NCBI RefSeq assembly: GCF_030056665.1
Contig: NZ_JASHIG010000002.1
Length of the DNA stretch: 64,000 bases
From: Flectobacillus roseus
Lineage (GTDB): Bacteria; Bacteroidota; Bacteroidia; Cytophagales; Spirosomataceae
Reading direction: 5' to 3' (one strand)
In this document: positions 61,771 through 64,000 of the stretch, piece by piece
Layout: every line of letters begins with the position of its first letter
Position numbering within the stretch: position 1 is the stretch's first letter
The notes under the pieces: model-generated
Database searches by the model: none
Seen by the model: the letters and a program-made list of their open reading frames with translations, nothing else
What the model was told of the DNA's origin: nothing
Program-made: the position numbers and the translations under genes

Positions 61771-62397
61771 CTAAAACTCATTCATCAAATCCTGAAAACG
61801 GTCGACATATAATCCAACATGATATCCATCTACCAAGGCGTGATGCACATGAATAGAAACACTCATGCTTTTTTGACCATCTGTTTCGGTCATTTTGCCA
61901 AAAGATATTTTCGGACAGCTATCTGGAAAAGAAAAACTTCTTGCATGAGATATTGACGTAAAATCAAGCCAAGGAATGGCAGAGTAATGAATCAAGTTCT
62001 CACCCGAGATAGCAGGCATTAATCCAGTAGTACTATGAACTCTATCAATTTCATTCTTCGCGTTTTGATAAAACTGTTCTTCCGACTCATCATAATAAAC
62101 ATGCCCAAATCCAAAAGTACCATTAGGGCGGCTAATAGTTGGAGAAGCGTTTATAATGTCGAAGCAGTAAGGATTATGGTCAATGATTCGATATCTAAAA
62201 TTTTCTATTTCATTGGCTGCTTTTAGAGAACGGTACAAGTAATACCAGAAAAAAGATTGTCCCTTTTCTTTGGCATTTTGATAGGCAATAGTGCAGTCTA
62301 TTTTTACGGTTACCCCGTAAAATGGCTCTTCAAATTTTGAGAAAAAAAGGTAATGCTCCTTTCTATTCCACTCCTCAAGATTAATCAATTGTTTCAT
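61771..62397 (-). CDS. Chloramphenicol acetyltransferase (CAT) family protein
   Basis: A 208-residue protein of normal CAT length. The catalytic motif is HVHHALVDGYHVG, with H186 as the catalytic base and D190 as the structural aspartate (HxxxDG). The N-terminal WNRKEHYLFFSKFEEPFYGV and the inner FSFPDSCPKISFGK also fit the family. CAT enzymes acetylate chloramphenicol with acetyl-CoA; chromosomal relatives may have other substrates. It is divergent from a Crp/Fnr regulator gene with a 155-base gap, which suggests joint control. No mobile-element marks are near. Confidence 0.88.
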   Translation of the reverse strand: MKQLINLEEWNRKEHYLFFSKFEEPFYGVTVKIDCTIAYQNAKEKGQSFFWYYLYRSLKAANEIENFRYRIIDHNPYCFDIINASPTISRPNGTFGFGHVYYDESEEQFYQNAKNEIDRVHSTTGLMPAISGENLIHYSAIPWLDFTSISHARSFSFPDSCPKISFGKMTETDGQKSMSVSIHVHHALVDGYHVGLYVDRFQDLMNEF

Positions 62398-62481
62398 AGA
62401 TTTTTGACTTTTCAGTTAATTAGAAAACTTCATTTGAACCAAAGTTGATGCTCATAGCTCCTTCCGTTCAGTCTTTTCTAT

Positions 62482-62489
62482 TAACTTTG
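62482..62489 (+). promoter_or_regulatory. Possible -7 element TAACTTTG for the Crp/Fnr gene
   Basis: Matches TAnnTTTG 64 bases before ATG 62553. No TTG at the usual distance is present. Confidence 0.4.
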
Positions 62490-62531
62490 TTTTTCTTCTG
62501 CAAAAATCTGAAGAAGCAAATACATTAAAAA

Positions 62532-62543
62532 GGACATTTGTCC
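62532..62543. promoter_or_regulatory. Palindrome GGACATTTGTCC just before the Crp/Fnr start codon
   Basis: GGACA and TGTCC arms around TT, ending nine bases before ATG 62553. It has the size of a Crp/Fnr half-site pair and could be a self-control operator that also affects the divergent CAT gene. Confidence 0.5.
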
Positions 62544-62552
62544 CAAGGCAAG

Positions 62553-63119
62553 ATGTTACGAACCAATCAAAAGTTTTTAGATTACATACAAGGTATATAC
62601 GACAGTCCACGAAATCAGAGTCATATTTTTCAAAAATCTTTTCAAAAAGGTCAAAAACTACTTTTCCAGCACCAAACCACTCCTAATGTCCTCCTGATTC
62701 AAAGTGGTATTACAAAATGTTTTTTTAACGAAGAAAATGATAAAGAATTTATTGTAGAGTTTTTGGGAAAAGGTGAAATCGTTGGAGAAATTGAGAGTAT
62801 CAGACAGATGCCTTGTTTGTGTAGCGTAGAAGCTATCACCGATGTTTCAGCACTTGTGATTCCTAGTCCTTATTTTCAAGAATTATTGGGGCAAGATTTG
62901 CAACTAAACAAATTATTACTTGAAGCCTTTGCCGAAAGAATTGTGAATACATCAAGTAGGGCGGCGTTTCAACAATTATACACGGTAGAACACAGTCTAT
63001 CAAAGCTACTGGAACTTCAACAAAAGCAAGAAATTCAACTTTCAAAGGAGGAAATGGCTGCCTATTTGGGCATTTCGGTACGGAGTCTTAATCGGAGTTT
63101 AAAAAACATGAATGTATAA
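62553..63119 (+). CDS. Crp/Fnr family transcriptional regulator
   Basis: A 188-residue protein from ATG 62553; a TTG start at 62538 inside the palindrome is rejected. The cyclic-nucleotide-binding-like fold is seen in FQKGQKLLFQHQTTPNVLLI and VEFLGKGEIVGEIESI, and the C-terminal helix-turn-helix in LSKEEMAAYLGISVRSLNRS. The cAMP-binding RxS pattern is not present, so the ligand is not cAMP. It lies head-to-head with the CAT gene. Confidence 0.9.
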   Translation: MLRTNQKFLDYIQGIYDSPRNQSHIFQKSFQKGQKLLFQHQTTPNVLLIQSGITKCFFNEENDKEFIVEFLGKGEIVGEIESIRQMPCLCSVEAITDVSALVIPSPYFQELLGQDLQLNKLLLEAFAERIVNTSSRAAFQQLYTVEHSLSKLLELQQKQEIQLSKEEMAAYLGISVRSLNRSLKNMNV

Positions 63120-63221
63120 AATGAGTTTAGATTACCAATTTTTGCTTAATTTTCATTTTATTTGCAAGTAAAAATATCACCTCGCTTTATAATCACACCA
63201 AACCAATTATTCAACCTATAA

Positions 63222-63797
63222 ATGTGTAAAAACCTTATTAGTCTGAAGAAATCCGTATTCATTATACTTCTACTTTTAGTCAATCACTTCAATATTTATT
63301 CGCAAGATAAATTTTCATTTGGTTTTTCTGGCGTCTATAATTTTCCGCTCAATAGCGTCGGGATTGGATTAAGAGCACAAGTGCCAATAATTCCAAAAGT
63401 ATTTGTGGTACCACAACTTAAGTATTTCCCATCTTTTAATACTATTCATGAATTATATGGTGGCATCAATGTGCATTATGCATTAGTAGAAGGTAATATA
63501 CGTCCAGATGGATTTAAACGCTCCATAGATCCAGAAATACCCATGATTTATCTCGCTGTGGGCGCACAATACAACCGATGGATAAATTATGTTGAGACTC
63601 AACAGTCCAACTCAAAACCTAACAATTTTCTACCAGAAGTTGGCTTAGGAACTAGCATTGGCAATTATCCTGTTAGACTTTTTGCCGAGGTTAAGTATAA
63701 TATTCTTTGGAAAGAAAGTTATGGCGAGGTTGGTTTGATGTTTTGTCCAGCCTACTTCCGTACCAAAAGTAAAACCAATTGTCCTACCTTTTATTAA
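63222..63797 (+). CDS. Small predicted outer-membrane beta-barrel protein
   Basis: A 191-residue protein with a signal peptide ending near NIYSQ (residue 28). The mature part alternates hydrophobic and polar residues with aromatic ends (FSFGFSGVYNFPLNSVGIGL, VFVVPQLKYFPSFN, VRLFAEVKYNIL), typical for an eight-stranded barrel. The conserved family is not recognised. A lipoprotein gene starts seven bases after its stop codon, so the two may form an operon. Confidence 0.68.
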   Translation: MCKNLISLKKSVFIILLLLVNHFNIYSQDKFSFGFSGVYNFPLNSVGIGLRAQVPIIPKVFVVPQLKYFPSFNTIHELYGGINVHYALVEGNIRPDGFKRSIDPEIPMIYLAVGAQYNRWINYVETQQSNSKPNNFLPEVGLGTSIGNYPVRLFAEVKYNILWKESYGEVGLMFCPAYFRTKSKTNCPTFY

Positions 63798-63803
63798 TTT
63801 TTT

Positions 63804-64000
63804 ATGATGCAGTTACTACTTCACACTTGCCAAAAAGCTTTAAGAACAATCGTAATTTTATCAATATTTTCAAGTTGTTCAAAGGAACGATATGAGGTCA
63901 TTATTAAAGAAGATGTTCAACCTCCAGTAGTTGAAAAAGCAATATTCAAACCTTCTACAGAAAATCCTCTTTCGACAAAAATTGAAGCACCTTTTCAGAA
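63804..64000 (+). CDS. Lipoprotein, 5' part only (runs off right edge)
   Basis: From ATG 63804 there are 65 open codons to the window end. They give a signal peptide with lipobox IFSSC (C25) followed by a proline- and glutamate-rich linker (EDVQPPVVEKAIFKPSTENP). No domain is visible yet. It follows the small barrel protein gene directly. Confidence 0.7.
   Translation, partial: MMQLLLHTCQKALRTIVILSIFSSCSKERYEVIIKEDVQPPVVEKAIFKPSTENPLSTKIEAPFQ

Overview
The window looks like chromosomal DNA of a Bacteroidota bacterium, most likely a free-living member of the Cytophagales (Spirosomaceae-type, e.g. the Flectobacillus/Arcicella/Emticicia neighbourhood). That placement is an inference from: SusC/SusD pairs, ECF sigma/FecR pairs with DUF4974, fasciclin lipoproteins, an exosortase K/MSEP-CTERM pair, low-GC AT-rich intergenic DNA, weak ribosome binding sites, and promoters of the Bacteroidota type (TAnnTTTG at -7). 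No rRNA, tRNA, CRISPR array, phage or transposase gene was seen.

Layout. (1) 1-6210: a CO-dehydrogenase/xanthine-dehydrogenase-type molybdenum hydroxylase locus: a divergent xdhC-like gene (cut by the left edge), then coxG-, coxS-, coxL-, coxM- and coxD(MoxR)-like genes. The large subunit carries the form II active-site loop AYRGAGR. (2) 6460-9751: a dedicated protein-sorting pair, exosortase K and its single large MSEP-CTERM target, which also contains a VIT-like and a vWA-like region. (3) 10008-23270: a leftward polysaccharide-utilisation locus in transcription order ECF sigma, FecR anti-sigma, SusC with STN domain, SusD, DUF5009/HGSNAT-like membrane acetyltransferase, GH89 alpha-N-acetylglucosaminidase, GH92 alpha-mannosidase. 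(4) 23696-27915: three exported Gfo/Idh/MocA oxidoreductases. (5) 28097-32405: an AraC regulator with a membrane sensor domain plus a membrane protein, and a TetR-MFS efflux operon. (6) 32561-34690: a secreted GH65-like (alpha/alpha)6 enzyme. (7) 35700-51102: a rightward seven-gene cluster with two SusC/SusD pairs and three fasciclin (FAS1) lipoproteins, and no hydrolase inside it. (8) 51476-57864: small envelope proteins and a TonB receptor followed by a beta-helix-like lipoprotein. (9) 58253-64000: a TerC-type membrane protein, FucP-type sugar symporter, RhaM-type mutarotase, a CAT-family acetyltransferase divergent from a Crp/Fnr regulator, a small predicted outer-membrane protein and the start of a lipoprotein.

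How it fits together. Regions 3 and 4 form one regulated glycan-import and cleavage locus: the SusC STN domain signals through FecR to the ECF sigma factor, SusCD imports glycan, and periplasmic GH92, GH89 and the membrane acetyltransferase act on mannose- and glucosamine-containing chains. The GH89 plus HGSNAT-like pair mirrors two consecutive steps of lysosomal heparan sulfate breakdown. Region 7 looks like an unusual import/adhesion complex built on FAS1 proteins.

The intergenic spaces hold at least seven families of short, mostly palindromic repeats (called A to G below). They sit at gene 3' ends, and one tandem pair at 26258-26541 has duplicated the 3' end of an oxidoreductase gene.
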